A stretch of 64,000 nt of DNA from Podarcis raffonei (GCF_027172205.1 NC_070602.1:133917049-133981048), one strand, 5' to 3'. Positions 43,601 through 56,496 are shown, numbered from the stretch's first letter. Numbers and translations are program-made. The notes: generated from the letters alone by a model not told the origin.

Positions 43601-46600
43601 AATAGAAACCACACAGAAGCAAGAAAACTGGAAAAATATTTTTCTCACAAAAAAAGGGGGTGGGTGGGTGGGTCATTAGTTCCCTTTGTATAAAGCAAAT
43701 ATTTTCCTTTTGTTTTATTTTTTTTTGCCTTAATGTATAGCTGCCGAAGAGACAAAGCACAAAGTGAAGAATCTGGGGGAAGAGAGGAGCTTAAAACGGC
43801 TGACATAATTCCATAATTCACTTTCTAAAAAAATACAAATTGCAGTGAAATAAAATCACTAAATATGGGTAAGTGAACAACAATACAACATATCAATAAG
43901 CGCCAGAAGAATGTAGCTCAAACAAGAGGCTGAAGCGTGTGTATTAACACGCATGCACATTCTCTCTCTCACACACACAGAGTAAAACTTTTTTCTGACC
44001 TCAATATACTATAATACTCAGCATTCCTGACTTAAAAGCTCTCAGAGCTATAGATTATATACTGTGTATATATATTTTATATATGTACATATTTTATACA
44101 TACGCATTTTCCAAGAATATCCGTTAGAAGAGCACCCTGGGCAATATTTCAATTGCCTACATGGTACCTTTTATTTTGTAAAAGATAGAAACTGTACTTG
44201 AAACCAGACCTATGTATGATGACTACAATGGAGCTAGCCCTTTCTACACCTTTTTGTCCCCCAATTAAGCCTGGCAACCAACTTAGTATTTTAGCAAAAT
44301 TTCTGTTGAGCAGCAAAGGGGCCCAAATGCAAAACTACCAGGTAAGACAATCTTGCTTTTTGTTCAATAAATTAGCAATATACAAAATAAAGGTTTGCTT
44401 GTTTTTCGCATTCTCTTCAGTTCCTTTTGGCTGTCAGAATTACAAAGGACATACCAGTAAAGTCTGAACTTGGGTTACCGAAAACATAAGAAATAGGAAA
44501 TTGTATTTCATAAGAAATGCCAGATATCTCGGTATTGGGTAAGTAAAAACTGACAGATGTTATTTTATTGCTGGTGAAAGATTCCAGAATGAAAACCCTG
44601 AATTGACCTATAGGCGAGCCACACTAGATTCTGCAAGCAGTTCATGTTGAGCCTCCTTTGACCGAATGGAACCTGGGAAAGGCTGAAATTAAGCGTAGGG
44701 TCAGCCCCACCACAACCCATTTGTCTGCTGATCTCTCTTGCTGAAATGCAGCTCTCTCAGCTAATTGCAGGAGATGCCAAGAACACAGCAAGCAGAGAGT
44801 TATGGTGGTTGCTTTCCTGATGAACGAATTTTAGATTATTACATAATGTTTAAACAGATTACCTGACACATCCACAGCCAGCTTTGAAAGAGGCTTTCTC
44901 AAACCAAGATCAACACATACAATGGTTTTCAATGAGGTTAGCAATTTGAGAAAATCAGCAGAGATCATGATTCTACCAAAATTTTGGGGGGTGAGGGGAA
45001 CAAACCTCACAAGGCAGGTAAAAATTGTGGATTTGAGTTCTCCATAATCTATCATCCCATTTCTTTGTAGGAATCTGCTTTTGTTTAAAAACTATTATGA
45101 TGTAAGAATTAAAGGGTTTCTAAAATGGCAGGACTTATTTTTGTTCAAAATGTCTGTATTATTTTATCCAATAGCAGGAGGAAAAGTTTGCCTTGCAAAT
45201 AAAAATAAGCTGCTTAAAATATGAGGCTTGATAACTTTTTATATTCTTTAATTCTAAAGATTTTGTGACAATGCCATGCAAACAAATTTTGTCTTCATCT
45301 GATAAAAGGGTAAATTATCAAGATTTGCACTTATTTTCATAAAAAACAAATGCACTATTAAGTAAAATTACTAGCTACAGATTATTGCCACAGGTGTTAG
45401 ATTTAACTGATAAAACATTGCAATAGGCCATGTTGGTTTTATCACCTTTAAGAAGATCTGTGAATTAATATTCTTTCAGGAGCAGTCTTATTTTATGTGC
45501 AGGCTTTTATAGATGAGGATCAAAATAACTGCTGGGATTAGAGATTCAAAATAACTTCATGTTCTCTTAAATAAGTCCATTTTGCCTCTGGAGAACTGAT
45601 TCCACCTCTAAATAGCCAAAGTAGCTTGAACAAAGGAATTTCTAATGTTGAATGGCTTATTTGCTGCCTTAAATCATATTATATTGATTAATCACATTAC
45701 TGATTCCTGCAACATACTTTAGGGGAAGTTTTTTCTTTTTACTCCTTAGGGTTTGAATGTCTGCAGATGAGAAACTTTTACTTAGATCCAGCTTGATACC
45801 TAAATGACACAGAATCCTACTGAAATCAGATAGCTTAACTGGGATACAGGTCTGGCTGATGACTTAGGTTTAACAAGTCAGCAAAGTTCAATTTCACACC
45901 ATCTGTGTGCACAATAGGGAGATTAAAAAAATAATAATTCTTTACCAGGTCATCTGCACAAAAAAGTTAACATTCACTTCTTTCTTCACTAAAGTATGCA
46001 CTGCTAGTGGTTGCCTTGTATAACATCGCCTCTGGATAATGCAAAACAAAAATGGTGTTTTAATGAATTATTCTTTATGATAATCTCATGGACTTCTAAG
46101 CTAAAGCAGAACGTTACCGTTCCTGCTCTACTGCTTGCTAGGAGTCCATGTCCCCTTAGGATATCATAAGCGTTAGATGATTTCTTTACGGGCAATCAAA
46201 AGACTGAACACATGAAATCTCCTTTTTTTATATAAAAAAACAGGAAATCAATGGAATAATTTTTTATCATATAGAAAACTATCTAAAAAACAGATGGAGG
46301 TTACAGGTGACTATCCCACCTTCTCCCCAACACTTCTCTATATGCTCATTTAATTCCTACTGTGTACATACCTACATACCTGAAGTACATGTCTTTTGGC
46401 ATCATTCTACCACGTAGCTGCAACTGTAAAGTTTGATAATGGACATTTGAAACCATGCGACAATTTGGCAACCATAGCTTCCTCAGAGCATACCTTGGGT
46501 ACGCATCCAGCCCACATAATACTTCAGGGCAGAGCCTCGGGATAACCATCTCTGAGGGATTCAGACGAGCTCTGTGTTTTAATTCTTGAAAGCATTATGA

Positions 46601-46969
46601 AATAACCCCCTCTGCGTGTGAACACAAAAAACAAAACCCAGCTTCAGAAGTGAACGTTATTATTCCTTGAAGAAGATGGGAGATGAGGAAGTCTGTTTTC
46701 TTTCTTCTTAACCAGGATGCACTGTGGTGAAAATAATTCGGGGGAAGGGAGAGGGAAGGTGGGGGAGAAGTGGAGGCAGGTGTTTCAACATTCACAGTTT
46801 AATGCAAAGCACAGACGAATAAAATTCTGCAGTTGCTTTCAGGCAGTTTTGCGCGTAGAAAAAAAAAGAGAGAGAAATGTTTAGAAAATAAAAAGTCCAC
46901 TTTGTCTTTCTGGCAGTCACCAAAGCAGTCTTTCTCTGACATTAACAAACCAAAAATGGGGATCTAAAA
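40680..46969 (-). other. Probable long CREB1 3' UTR
   Basis: About 6.3 kb with no recognisable LINE or SINE, AT-rich, downstream of the CREB1 stop. The first 400 bases (46570-46969) resemble the mammalian CREB1 3' UTR as I recall it, for example GCGCAAAACTGCCTGAAAGC and CACCTGCCTCCACTTCTCCC. An AATAAA on the minus strand at 40697-40702 could be the distal poly(A) signal. Mammalian CREB1 also has a multi-kilobase 3' UTR. The distal limit is a guess. Confidence 0.5.
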
Positions 46970-47114
46970 TTAATCCGATTTGTGGCAATAAAGGTCCTTA
47001 AGTGCTTTTAGCTCTTCAATCAATGTCTTGTTTTGGTTTTCAAGCACAGCCACTCTGTTTTCTAGACATTTGACATATTCCTTTTTCTTCCTGCGGCACT
47101 CGCGTGCTGCTTCC
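46970..47114 (-). CDS. CREB1: CREB1 last coding exon (basic region and leucine zipper)
   Basis: 145 nt with TAA at 46970-46972. Acceptor CTACAG. Encodes EAARECRRKKKEYVKCLENR then VAVLENQNKTLIEELKALKD and LYCHKSD. DNA-contacting residues and the heptad leucines are all present. Confidence 0.96.
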
Positions 47115-47450
47115 CTGTAGGCAAAACAGAATATTAAAGTTCAAGTCAATATGTTCACTGATTTTAAACAGATAAAACTGAGGCAGAACTAACTGAATAG
47201 TATAATATTTTTTGTTTGTTTGGGAGTAAAATAAACACAATTCTTCTTTATGGACAGGTGAGCAACAGGCTTCCTTGTGGTAGTGGCAAATCACTATTGC
47301 TTGCCTAACGTATCAGGAACCATCTGAAGCAATGGGAGGTAATTTCACATATGCCATTCAACTGTATGGATCAACTGTATGGTATATTTACTGTTGTTAG
47401 CTGCTCTGAGCCCAGCTTCGGTTGGGGAGGGAGGGATATAATTTTTAAAA

Positions 47451-47507
<57 letters not shown>

Positions 47508-50500
47508 TTTGCATTTGGTGTTATTTTCCTTTTCGGACTGATTTTTTTAGCTAGGTAATTTTGGGGTGTGGTGAGAGGAGGAAGGTACTACACACCACAA
47601 CTTTTCTTGCCCTTCATGCTGAGGGATACAGACTGGTGTGTATTGAAGCTACCTTTAGGAGCCACATTTCTGCTTATTTTATTTTTCAGGCACAGCCAAA
47701 TTTCTTCCACACCCTCAGCTCCACCTGGTAACAAATCCTTCTGCAGGACTGTGGGGGGCGGGTCTGCTGGTCCACCTCCGTCCTCCAGAGCACACAAACC
47801 TGTTCTTCATTAGGCGGACTTCTCTCTTCCGCGCTGCTTCCTCTGCTGGCTGAGTGGGAAGTGCTGGGGAGGATGCCATCACGACACCAGGTGCAATGGT
47901 GCTTGTAGGTGCTGTGCGAATTTGGTAGGTCTGGACATCTCCTGAGGCAGCTAAGAGGAAAAAAAGGATCAGGGAATGCAGGGGTATTAGCTCTGACAGC
48001 TCTGGAAGCCTACACTGCGGGGGGGAAAGGGGACCTGTCATTTCAAACAAAGAACCTCTCCCCTCATTACCTGAAGCTGCACGGTTGATGACACCTTTGT
48101 GTTGCTTCCGTGCTGTGCTGGAAATGTGTAAAGCTTCTGCCTGTGTGGCTGGGCTAAATGTACGTATTTATGTTTATGTAACATGTCCATGATGCACCTG
48201 CCTCTTTCTTCCATCTTACTTGCCTCTGTTGCTTTGCTCATCCCTGCCCGTTCTTACTTTCTGATCCTGTTTCATATGGCCTCCTCGCACCCTAGCTCTC
48301 TCTTCTACTTCTCTAGCGCAGACCCTTCTCCAATTCAATACATCAGCCCACTTCCAGGCTGCCAGCACTGCTTCTTCCACAGGGCCCCTCCTGACTCTTC
48401 ACGATCAACCCTTTCCCAGTCCCCACCATCCCTATCTGCAGCCACTGCTACTGCTCCTCCTACCCAGAACCTTTGTCAAATTATAGGCTTCTGCCGCACA
48501 CAGCTGTTTCCTCCCGTGTTTCTCCCTGACTCCTTATTTCCCACATATTATTCTTCAAAGCCATTGCTCTTTTTTCATCAGGCTTGGCCAGGCACATAAT
48601 TGTTTTTGTGTGGGTTAGTGAACAGTCATGTTCAATTAAACTTAAAAGTAACCCTAGGGACTTTCAAGGAGCAAGAAGAGTAAACTCTAGCTTGGGCACC
48701 CCCACCTAGCAAATTAGCTTTTGGATAGCTCTTTGCTCCAAAAGTAATGTCCCCACCTTTGATAGGTTACTGTTGCCAAAGATTACTTGGCAGCACCATA
48801 AACAAAACCTTGAAGGAAGGACACTTTTTAAAAACCCAAAACAAAACTATGCTATTGTCTAGCTATTAGCATTCAGAATTCTGGCCCATTACTTTAGTCT
48901 ATTGCCCACTATTGCTAGAACAGCAGAGTGTATTGCAGCTTCCTTAGAAACAGGTATTTGCTTGAAAGTATTTGCTTCACAAATATTACATGTGCACAAT
49001 GATTCCCTATGGGGGAGGGAAATTCCACACACGGCACATGTCTAGTGCTAAACTTGAGCAAATTGCTTAAAACTGCTCTTCTTTACCTTGTACAACAACT
49101 TGGTTGCTGGGCACGAGAATCTGCTGCCCATCCGTGGTCTGTGCGTACTGTAAAATGGTGGTACCAGGCTGCGTTGCAGCGGCATTGGTCATGGTGAGCG
49201 TCTGCAGGCCTTGGACTCCATCGGTGCCATTATTAGCCAGCTGGATTGCACCTCCCTGGGTGATGGCAACTGAAAGCAGGCAGATGCGAGTTAGCATATG
49301 AGAATATTGCCATACACACAACTGTCCTCAGTCCTTTAGTCAAACCAACAATTTGAAAATTAAGTCCGTTTCGAGACACTTGTTTTTTATGGATGTGGCG
49401 CCACAGAAATTTCACCCATTACCGTTGCCAGTCCAGGGAGATACTGCCCTGAGACTGAAACCCCAGCAGCTGGGACTGCGATCACCTCACAGGCCAATGT
49501 TAAAAAACTGTCATCAACTTGCCAGTTATGTTTCTATTCCTTGCAACCATGGTGTTTTTTTTAACAACCTAATTTAGATAATAATTTCCTCTTGCAGAGT
49601 GAAAATATCTACTTTATGGGCAAAATAAATATTTACAACTTACATTTCAAGAGTAACAATGAGGCCCTCTAAATACTGATTTTGGTGATCATGAGGTATT
49701 TACTATGTGAGATTTTCAGTAATGTGAAAAAATGTGTAGGTCAACAGAATACTAGTTACAAATAACGAATGACATAAAGCTCATCAAAGTTATCAATCTA
49801 CTTCTGTCATGCCTCTATCAAGCTCTGCCCATTCTAATGATTAAGGTTTTTTGTTTTTTCATTTTGTTTCCCCCTCTTCTCTACCCTGCACGGTTATGCT
49901 TTAATCTACACCCCTTTCTCAGATCTCCATTCTAGCATTCCTCCGTCTCTTAATCTCAGTTCCTTTTCGTTCTTCACATACAGTTTCTCTTCTGGTTTAT
50001 ATTTCATGAGTCTATTCTCTTTCATGAAGCCCCTCGGTCTGTTCCACCTCATCCAGACGGCAGCACAAATACCGTTCACACATGGTCCCCTCATTCAGCG
50101 CTTCTAGCACAAGACTCCTCAGCTCCTCCACATTTACACCAGTCCATTCATGCAGACAATACCTGCATGCAGAGCATTGCCATATTGATGGTTGATATCA
50201 GCAACACCAGTCCCTAAAAGAAAATCAGGACCACACTGGGGACCAGGGCAAAAAACAGTTGCAAGCACCATGCTCTTCATCTGCCCCCCCCCCCAACTCC
50301 AGCCCTGAAAGTTTACTGAGTAAGGACAATCCACATGGCAATGCTTCTCACATGAAAACTGCAACTGGAACATGGAAGCATACTTGCATGCAATAGCTAC
50401 TGCAAAGCAATGATCACAGAACCAGCGTCAATAGGAGTTAAACTGGAATGCAATCACCTTATCACTTGATAAACTACCACCTCAACTGCTTGAGTCAGCT

Positions 50501-53500
50501 CGTCCTTCGTAGTCATAATGGCACAAGCTGGCACGGTATCCCGCACTGAGGAAGTAGGACAAAGGTGTTCTATGTACGGGCAACCCCCCCTACCCGCCAA
50601 TAATATACCTTCAGCTAGGACAAGTGAAGGGTGCTTGGGCTGAAAAAAGACCTTCAGAATACACAGACTTTGTTGGCTCTGCTCACTTCTTCGTGTGCTG
50701 CTCAAGAAACCCCCTGTTCTACCGATCCATTGCATCAAGGAAGTGTTGTTTATTTTGCCAGATCAGGAAGCTGGCCTTTGGTGAAAGTAGGAACCTTTGC
50801 ATCCAAAGGGCACTTTTTTTCCCAGGGGGAACTCACACGGCACCTCTCAGGTGGGTTCCAGCACCTTTCAGGTAGGCGCCATTGCCATTTTAAGAGAACG
50901 AGGAAGGTGCTCATGGCGAGTTCTTTTTTCCTAAAAAAATAGCACCGTGTCCTGTCTCTATTACCTTTTGGCCTCTTCCTAAGTATTTCCTGTTTCTCTC
51001 CTTCCAGCATTTCTGACACCACAATTTCAAAACTTGGGAGTGGCAAATGTGGGGCTTCACGTTTTGAGCACTTAGGAAAAATTCGTAATATAAATACTAA
51101 GCATTCTTGCCATCTTTTAAAAACCAAATCTCTGAAGTATTCTTCCTCTCCACTTATCAGATGAGAAACACAAGCAACATACTGTATTGCCCGCTGCTTG
51201 TCTGGTAAATTGGAGTTGGCACCGTGACAGTCGTGATGGCAGGTGCTGTTGCTTCCTCTTCAGACTTTTCTTCTTCAATCCTTGGCACTCCTGGAGCATC
51301 TGAGGACAAGTCGTTCAATATTTTTCTGAAAAGGGAAGAATATTGTAGAAATCTTACCAGGTTCTCGTAGCTTCTGCATTTTCGGGCAGGAGAATTGGTA
51401 TAACTGGAAGGGCAGGGACGGAATGCCCAGGTTGTCACACTGGCAGGGTAAGAACCTAAGGAAAGCCTGGCTGAATCAGACAGAGGGCCCATCTGTTCCA
51501 ATATCCTGTTCCCTATGGTGGTTAGCTAGGAGCATGAAGCCTCATCTGCCATTTGCTCCTATAGCAACAGGTATGCAGATGTGAAATGCCTCTGAATAAA
51601 CTACCACCTTACTTCCTCAGCAGGACTTGACCTATGGATATCCAATCAGGATTTGAACACAACACTTCAAGATTAATATCCTATTGTACAGTTTGGGATA
51701 ATCCAACTGATTTAGGTGCACTGGGCCATATTGAACGAAATCATTGTGCTAGCCTAACAAGACTTCGCTTCCTCTCCTCAAACCGGGTCAGGAGAAGCCC
51801 CATGCCAAACATCTGGAACACATTATAGTTATACAGTATGACTATAACTTGTACCGGAGTTTGTAGAACAACAAAGAAACTGGTTGTTAAGAAAACTGAA
51901 AGCTAAATGACTTTTGTCTGACATGTCACTAGACAGTAATTATAAGAAGCTGATTTGCTGTATGTGTGTAAGAGAAATTAAATTCCTACCTGTAAGAAGG
52001 TCGTCTGGAAAGAATCTCCCTGCGTTTCTGGGAGTCTGTGACACTGTCCACGGATTCCTGTGAATCTTCACTTTCTGCAATAGTGGAGATCTAGGTATAA
52101 GAGCACAGTAATGTTACCGTTTTAAACATATTTAAGTAAAAGCAGATGTAAAGGTGAGAATATGGTCAGCAAACCCACACCATGAGGTCCTCTTCTATAT
52201 ATGAAAATCTGAAGACCTAAGTAGTGTAAGAAACTGTGGTCTCCTATCTACTCTGAACAAACATGCTCAGAGGAACATGGAACTTTATAAAACCTGGCCT
52301 CTGCAAAAAGGGGGTGTCATTGACGCTCTTGGTAGCAGAAGGCAGATATGGGATCCATAGGTGGTGTCCGGCCAGCACTTGCTAACCTGGTTGAGTGGTG
52401 AATATGAAAACACAATAAAGAAAAAGTAAGTAAAAGTCTGTTTCCCCCAAAAAGAAAATAATGTTTTTAAATTTAAAAAAAACAAACAAGCAAAATCCAA
52501 ACATGTGTAGATATTGGCAAGGCTATCAGGTGCCTTCACTTGTGGAACATAAATTGCTCAAAGATCTATAGGTACGTCGTCAACATTCAGTATAACCAGG
52601 ATTTCAGGATTGTGAAACACTTCTTAATATTTCAGCATTCCTACTGCATTCTTGCCTTTAACCTTCTCCTCCTAAATTCCAAGCACTTTTGTTATCAGTT
52701 TCTTATCTTGGTTCACTATGGTTAGAAATTCCTGTGTGTCATCTGAACTCTGGAGGGTTTTACATGACAAACAGCATAAACCTAGCTTTAGTGACTGGAA
52801 GTATAGGCAGAAGAAACTACAGGACTTGTAAAGCAGCAAACAGCAATCCTTATCAAGATTATCTAAAAAACCTAGTACTGCTTACACAACTGTATAAGCA
52901 GACTTATGAAGTCTATCTGCTGATTACTGATTCTTAATAAGAAATCTCTAAAACTGCAATCCTGGGTGGATGCACAATGGCTCAAGGCAGCAGGGCAGGA
53001 GTACAAGGCGGAGGAAAACCCTGGTACCCCTTTGACTGTTTCCCACTTTGGTTTTGTTTTTTTAAAAAAATATTTCCATACCACTGGAAACAATAGGAGG
53101 AAAGATTTAGTTCTGCTTAGGAGTGTGACTAAATTTCTCCCTCATTTGAGGGTAAGTCACACGAACAGGATGCCTCTGGATCAAAGCTGCTATCCCCTTT
53201 TTCGCCCAGCTGACTTCAGAATTCCAATGTTTGCTGGGCCAGGGCTTTGAAGGATCTAGCCTATGGCCTACGGGACACCACCTTGGTGACCTTAGGGCTG
53301 CACCCTACATTTATCTCACATTTTTAAGAACATAAGAAGGGCCCTTCTGGATCAGACCGAAGTTCCAACTAGTTCAGCATTCTGTTTCCAAGAATTGCCA
53401 GCTACATGCTTGTAGGAAGAAGACACCAGGGCAATCTAAATTGTTCCTATTGTCATGCTTAATAGCGAAAGATTTTGAGAGTGCTTTGGAACCTGCTTAG

Positions 53501-56496
53501 GGAAAGAACCATATTAAATACCCCTAATTAAGCAGCATAATGAACTGCTTAAGTCTTTTATTCTAAACCAAGGGTGGGCAGCTGCTTTCTGCTGTAGAGG
53601 ATACACCACTAGCTGTTCTAAATTGGTTATTGATTCACATCAGAATATGAACACCTCTTTCAAGAAAACACCTATGTATGTGCAGGTCTTCCAATCACCT
53701 AAACATACATCCCTTTTCAGCAGAAACTAAATGAAATGCTATTCTTCTCATATGGTGGACTGCTTCCCCTTGGAAGGTTTCAGATATGAAAAGGAGGAGT
53801 TATAAAGCCAGGCCCTATAACTGAACCACAGGGGAATACTCCTCAGCTGGTGCCTCCGAGGTCTGAAATGCTGCCTGTCCTGGCTGTACTCTGTTAAACC
53901 TGCGGTGCTGTTGCTGCAGGCGCTCCACCAAGGCCTTGTGTCCTTCACTGGCTAGGCTTTAGGGTTTTTCATGGTTATTTGGACGGGCCAGATTAGATGC
54001 TCTTTGGAACTAAGCTGAAGTCTACCCTGAACACTCTTTTCCCTCATACATACATTTTCAACATCTCCTTTACAAGGCTAACCAAACAGCTTCCAGGTAT
54101 CCTTCAGCAAGCAGCCTTCTCTCGCTATAATAGTTATCTCAAGAAATACTGTTGTGGCTCAGGCCAGACCATGCCTATGTCCAGTAGAAACCAAATTTTT
54201 GTGGCTGTATCAGTGGAGGTGGAAAAGAACAAAAACAAGAGTGCAGTGACTTTAAACGGAAGAGATGGAAATGGAGAGAGAGAGCCTGTTTGAACTTTTT
54301 AGACCTGTCCTGAACATGGCAGTTTTGAAGTCATTTTTTCATCTTGCATAGCATGAACTACCTATAAACTATGAAATGGCAAAGGCAAATTGGTATTGTT
54401 TAGAATTTCTTTTCAGAAACTTAAAACGGTGCATGCTGATAATAAAGCTCAAGATACAACAGTTTAGGCCATGTTTCTATTTTTCAGGAAATAACATGGT
54501 TATTTGAAAGGCATTTTCACGTACCTGAACTGTTTGGACTTGTGGGGACTGAATAACTGAGGGCTGAGCTGCCTGGATAACACCATGGACTTGAACTGTT
54601 TGCCCATTAGGCAGCTGTACTAAGGTCACGGTGGGAGCAGAAGATGTTGCGTGAGCTGCTGGCATAGATACCTAGGAAAGAAAGTAGGAATCGTTATGGT
54701 AAAACGACAGAACTAATGTCTTAAATCCTTCATTCTTCCCTTTTATGTACTAATAGAGTTAACAAACCTTTTCAACACAAGAATCAGGATGTCACAAGGG
54801 TTGACAATTTTTTTATAACAATCATATCATATTTTCTTTTCTTCGAAGGTACTAATGAAGAATAAATGACTACACTTACTTTGTACACCTCTTTCACTTT
54901 TTCCATCTTATGTATTTATGACAAATAATGAACTTACATGGTTACAGATTTCATATTAGTATTTATTTATTTATGTTCCATACAACCCTTCTTCCGAGGA
55001 TCACAGGGCAGTTTACAATATAAAAATACATAACAAAGTAGCAAACAAAAGCAATACCTGTCTGACACCTAAAGATAGGTAATGAAGGCGCCAGGTGAGG
55101 CTTCCTGGGGAGAGCATTCTACAAATGGGGAGCCTCCGCAGAAAAGGCCCATTCTTGTGTGTCTCCCCGTTGACCTCTTGCAGAGGAATACAAAGAAGGG
55201 CCTTAGATGATGATCGCAGAGTCTGGATCAATTCATATGGGGAGAGACAACCCTTGAAGTATTGCGGTCCTGAACCACTGAAGGTTTTATAGGTCAAAAC
55301 CAGCATCTGGGCCTGGAAACTAATTGGCAGCCACTGCAGTTGGGACAGGATCAGTGTTATGTGCTCAGTGAGCAACCTGGCTGCTGAATTCTGCACCAGC
55401 TGAAATTTCTGAGCCTTCTTCAGAGGCACTCCCATGTATAATGGGAGTTTATATACTAACAAATAGTGCACTAAATTATTTTTCATTAAGCCATGGTTTG
55501 TTTGAGCGTCTGAACCCTGTCCAGTGACTTAACTATTTTTTATTTACTGACAAGAAGCCACTATCTGGAGGCACGACTTACTATTGACTTATGAGCCTTG
55601 ACTTGTTTTAACTATGGCTTGCTGTTAGGTGCAAACCCAGGAACCTTTCTTAACCATGTTTTTTTTGGCCACCTATCTCTAATGCTTATTAAGCTACAAA
55701 AGCACAACAAAAGAACCAAAGAAACCAAATATTAATGAAACAAACCACTGTTTGTTGGGGCGTCTGTGAGATAACTCACAGTTAACAAACCACAGCTTAA
55801 CCAGACCTCTTGTGTAATAACAAATTCATAATTCTATTAATATGTTGAATTTGTTTAAAAAACCTGATTTAATTGATACTGGTGGTTTTAAATAAGGTCT
55901 TTTTTTGTTCTCCAACCAAAACACACGTTAATTAAAGGCTGCTTAAGATCAAGCTTTTTGCTCAAGCATTCAGCTCCTTCTCATCTCCCTTTGTGTCATG
56001 CAGCAACTAAATTAAGAAGCTGCCAATGAATAATGGTTTCCTGTTCTATCCAAACATAGAAAAAATTACAGTTGCCAGCTTTGGAACAAGCTGTGTTTAG
56101 CTTTTTCTGTAGTGAATAAACACAGTTTTCTCTTTTGGATGAAGCAGGAGACTTCCAGGTTTAATTGCTGTCTATCACGAAGGGAAGAGAGACAGGGATG
56201 CATGTAGAGGTAAAAAAAACCCCCATGATTCTCTGCTGTGGTACCTCAGTGTTTCTTAGCTGCAATAGTTGTAACAAATCATGACAACCTTTAAACCTTT
56301 TAGATTCCATAAGAGATGTTCAAGTTACTCTTATAAACATTTGCTTAAGGACACAACAGATCAGTTGAGAACAACTCTGTACCTGCGCTAACGTTGCGAT
56401 TTGTGGCTGGGCCTGTACTGTCATTTGTTGGTTTTCTGCCTCTGTAACAGCTGCATCGCCACTCTGTTGGTTCTCTGCGCCAGATTCCATGGTCAT
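46970..56496 (-). CDS. CREB1: CREB1, cAMP-responsive element binding protein 1 (gene span, 7 coding exons)
   Basis: CREB1 is a nuclear bZIP activator that binds TGACGTCA elements as a dimer and recruits CBP/p300 when its kinase-inducible domain is phosphorylated (family knowledge). Exons 56383-56496, 54525-54671, 51990-52090, 51183-51325, 49087-49269, 47800-47950 and 46970-47114 join in frame to 327 aa, the length of human isoform A. In order: Gln-rich Q1 (residues 1-87); KID with RRPSYR, Ser119 (Ser133 of the longer isoform); Gln-rich Q2 with ITQGGAIQLANNGTDG; then the bZIP, with basic region RKREVRLMKNREAARECRRK and a leucine zipper ending LKDLYCHKSD. Identity to mammals is near-complete. 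The 42-nt exon encoding SSCKDLKRLFSGTQ was not found in the intron where it belongs. Noncoding exon 1 and the promoter are probably right of the window. Confidence 0.97.
47115..47799 (-). other. CREB1 last intron
   Basis: Holds an L2 3' end with a (TTA)n tail at 47396-47502 (plus strand). Nothing else recognised. Confidence 0.75.
47396..47502 (+). mobile_element. L2 LINE 3' end with (TTA)n tail
   Basis: AGCTGCTCTGAGCCCAGCTT then GGGAGGGATATAATTTTTAA and about 18 TTA units. The same terminus appears reversed at 21603 and 61175. Confidence 0.7.
47800..47950 (-). CDS. CREB1: CREB1 exon, start of bZIP
   Basis: 151 nt. Acceptor CTCTTAG, donor GTTTGT (weak). Encodes ASGDVQTYQIRTAPTSTIAP through EEAARKREVRLMKN, ending inside the basic region. 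Confidence 0.95.
47951..51182 (-). other. CREB1 introns flanking the Q2 exon
   Basis: 47951-49086 and 49270-51182. No mobile element recognised; a C-run lies near 50284. Open frames at 48183-48599 and 50631-50942 lack any known domain and are not supported as genes. Confidence 0.6.
49087..49269 (-). CDS. CREB1: CREB1 Q2 exon
   Basis: 183 nt. Acceptor TTTCAG, donor GTAAAG. Encodes AITQGGAIQLANNGTDGVQG through ILVPSNQVVVQ, the Gln-rich Q2 region that contacts TFIID. Confidence 0.95.
51183..51325 (-). CDS. CREB1: CREB1 exon, end of KID
   Basis: 143 nt. Acceptor TTTTCAG, donor GTATGT. Encodes KILNDLSSDAPGVPRIEEEK then SEEEATAPAITTVTVPTPIYQTSSGQY. ILNDLSSD is the helix that binds the KIX domain of CBP. 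EEATAP replaces human EETSAP. Confidence 0.95.
51448..51560 (-). mobile_element. CR1 3' tail fragment
   Basis: TAAGAACCTAAGGAAAGCCT then CAGACAGAGGGCCCATCTG: the reversed end of the CR1 family also seen at 5238. Confidence 0.65.
51990..52090 (-). CDS. CREB1: CREB1 KID exon with the PKA site
   Basis: 101 nt. Acceptor ACCTAG, donor GTAGGA. Encodes ISTIAESEDSQESVDSVTDS then QKRREILSRRPSY plus two bases of Arg. RRPS is the PKA/CaMK site (Ser119 here), with the ESVDSVTDSQ cluster upstream for other kinases. Confidence 0.95.
52091..54524 (-). other. CREB1 intron between the Q1 and KID exons
   Basis: 2.4 kb. Contains a CR1 tail at 53325-53421. The alternative exon for SSCKDLKRLFSGTQ should lie here but was not seen. 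Otherwise nothing recognised. Confidence 0.6.
53325..53421 (-). mobile_element. CR1 3' tail fragment
   Basis: TAAGAACATAAGAAGGGCCC then CTGGATCAGACCGAAGTTCC and AGCATTCTGTTTCCAAG. Confidence 0.75.
54525..54671 (-). CDS. CREB1: CREB1 exon 3 (Q1 domain)
   Basis: 147 nt, 49 aa, phase 0 at both ends. Acceptor CCTAG, donor GTACGT. Encodes VSMPAAHATSSAPTVTLVQL through SVIQSPQVQTVQ, the Gln-rich constitutive activation region. Confidence 0.95.
54672..56382 (-). other. CREB1 intron 2
   Basis: Holds the L2 fragment. 55487-55810 has several AACCATGG/CCACTGTTTG-type motifs of a dispersed sauropsid repeat. 55811-56382 unremarkable. Confidence 0.6.
54958..55486 (-). mobile_element. L2-type LINE 3' end
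   Basis: The minus strand at 55013-55486 encodes an L2 reverse-transcriptase C-terminus: KKAQKFQLVQNSAARLLT, LSQLQWLPISFQAQMLVLTY, KTFSGSGPQYFKGCLSPYEL and SSSKALLCIPLQEV. The frame is open over about 150 codons, so this copy is younger than the one at 21603. In CREB1 intron 2. Confidence 0.85.

Noticed and set aside
48183-48599. 138-aa open frame in a CREB1 intron
   Set aside because: Ser/Pro/Leu-rich with no recognisable domain, inside an intron of a confirmed gene.
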